Origin: Microglena sp. YARC
Taxonomy: Eukaryota > Chlorophyta > Chlorophyceae > Chlamydomonadales > Chlamydomonadaceae
Length of the DNA stretch: 64,000 nt
Direction of reading: 5' to 3'
Assembly: GCA_022414725.1 (NCBI GenBank)
Contig: CM039462.1
Coordinates: forward strand, 118,065,966 to 118,129,965
The notes under the pieces are model-generated. The model did no database searches, was not told the DNA's origin, and saw nothing but the letters and a program-made list of their open reading frames with translations. A program made the position numbers and the translations under genes. Positions 63,500 to 64,000 of the stretch are shown piece by piece (within the stretch, counting starts at the first letter, position 1; each line of letters opens with the position of its first letter).

Positions 63500-64000
63500 G
63501 GAAGTAGGGGGGAGGGAGGTTGGGCGGATAGGCTTAGATTTGAGCTTTGGTGGTGGTGGTGGTGGTGGGGGGGGGGGGGAGGTAGGGGGGGTCTAGAATT
63601 ATCATCATTTTTCTAGGTTGAGCAAGTTTATTAAGCCTAAGTTGGCAACCCCTTGGACTGTGACAGATGTACATAGGGGAGGGAGGCAGACAGGCTTATA
63701 TTTGAACTTCGAGCAACGCGTTGCAGTTGGCGTAGGTGGTGATGGTGGTCCTGGGAGTGGCCTCGGTTGGGGATGGAGTTTGAGCCGTGATTTGGGGTGC
63801 CAATAGGTGTGCTGATGAACTAGCGATTGGTGTTGGCAAGTGTGTGTGTGTGATATCAAGACAATCCTCCACTCTAGCACAGCTCTTGACCTGTTGTTTG
63901 AGGTTGGGCAAGTCCCTTCAGCCTACTTGGCTACAGCTGGACTGAATAATACATTTGAAGGCAGTACAAACACCGTGAGCAGTTTGATTGAACCTAACAA
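63500..64000. other. VIPP1 upstream intron
   Basis: GGTGGTGG and G runs (63548-63590) lie just upstream of the first seen VIPP1 acceptor. Short members of the AGTCCAGGG/TTGGGCAAGTCCCTTCAGCC family are at about 63640-63665 and 63900-63945. No exon could be assigned. Confidence 0.5.

Overview
This is a eukaryotic nuclear window, most likely from a green alga. The genes are split into many short exons with GT/AG introns. The products are typical of the green plastid lineage: a starch synthase III with three starch-binding modules, a VIPP1/IM30 plastid membrane protein and an ANP/NPK1-type MAP kinase kinase kinase. There is also an interstitial patch of plant-type TTTAGGG telomere repeat. A prasinophyte-grade alga would fit, but the sequence alone does not give the species. 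There are no operons, CRISPR arrays, rRNA genes or clear viral genes.

Layout. 1-5.8 kb: retroelement-like debris, one arm of a long inverted repeat and simple repeats. 5.8-11.2 kb (minus): MAP3K, 8 exons, 709 codons. 11.2-16.8 kb: intergenic, with the second inverted-repeat arm and a diverged inverted pair of coding-like fragments. 16.9-36.6 kb (minus): starch synthase III, 16 exons seen, 1,056 codons seen, N-terminus not resolved. 37.4-37.6 kb: a tRNA-like unit with A box, B box and T6 terminator. 38.9-39.9 kb (minus): a two-exon gene of unknown function. 42.5-49.6 kb (minus): a SMYD-type MYND/SET protein, 5' end not found, with a 4.6 kb CATTACATTG satellite in one intron. 52.1-56.8 kb (plus): ribosomal protein uL22 (RPL17), complete in 7 exons. 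59.2-63.5 kb (minus): VIPP1/IM30, 4 exons, 5' end outside or not found. Exon phases agree through every model given, which is the main support for the splice sites chosen.

The most unusual property runs through five of the genes. Next to many exons there are tandem copies of the exon's edge together with its splice site. They range from two copies up to about nine, and many carry stop codons or frameshifts. The introns are therefore full of decoy splice sites and pseudo-exon pieces. A second property: many introns are G/purine-rich just after the donor and C/pyrimidine-rich before the acceptor, on the transcribed sense, so their two ends could pair. Several dispersed repeat families, some palindromic, sit in introns and between genes; one nearly fills a 110-base intron and recalls introner elements.

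All coordinates and splice sites were read by eye. No alignment, folding or database search was run. Product names rest on recognised motifs and family order.
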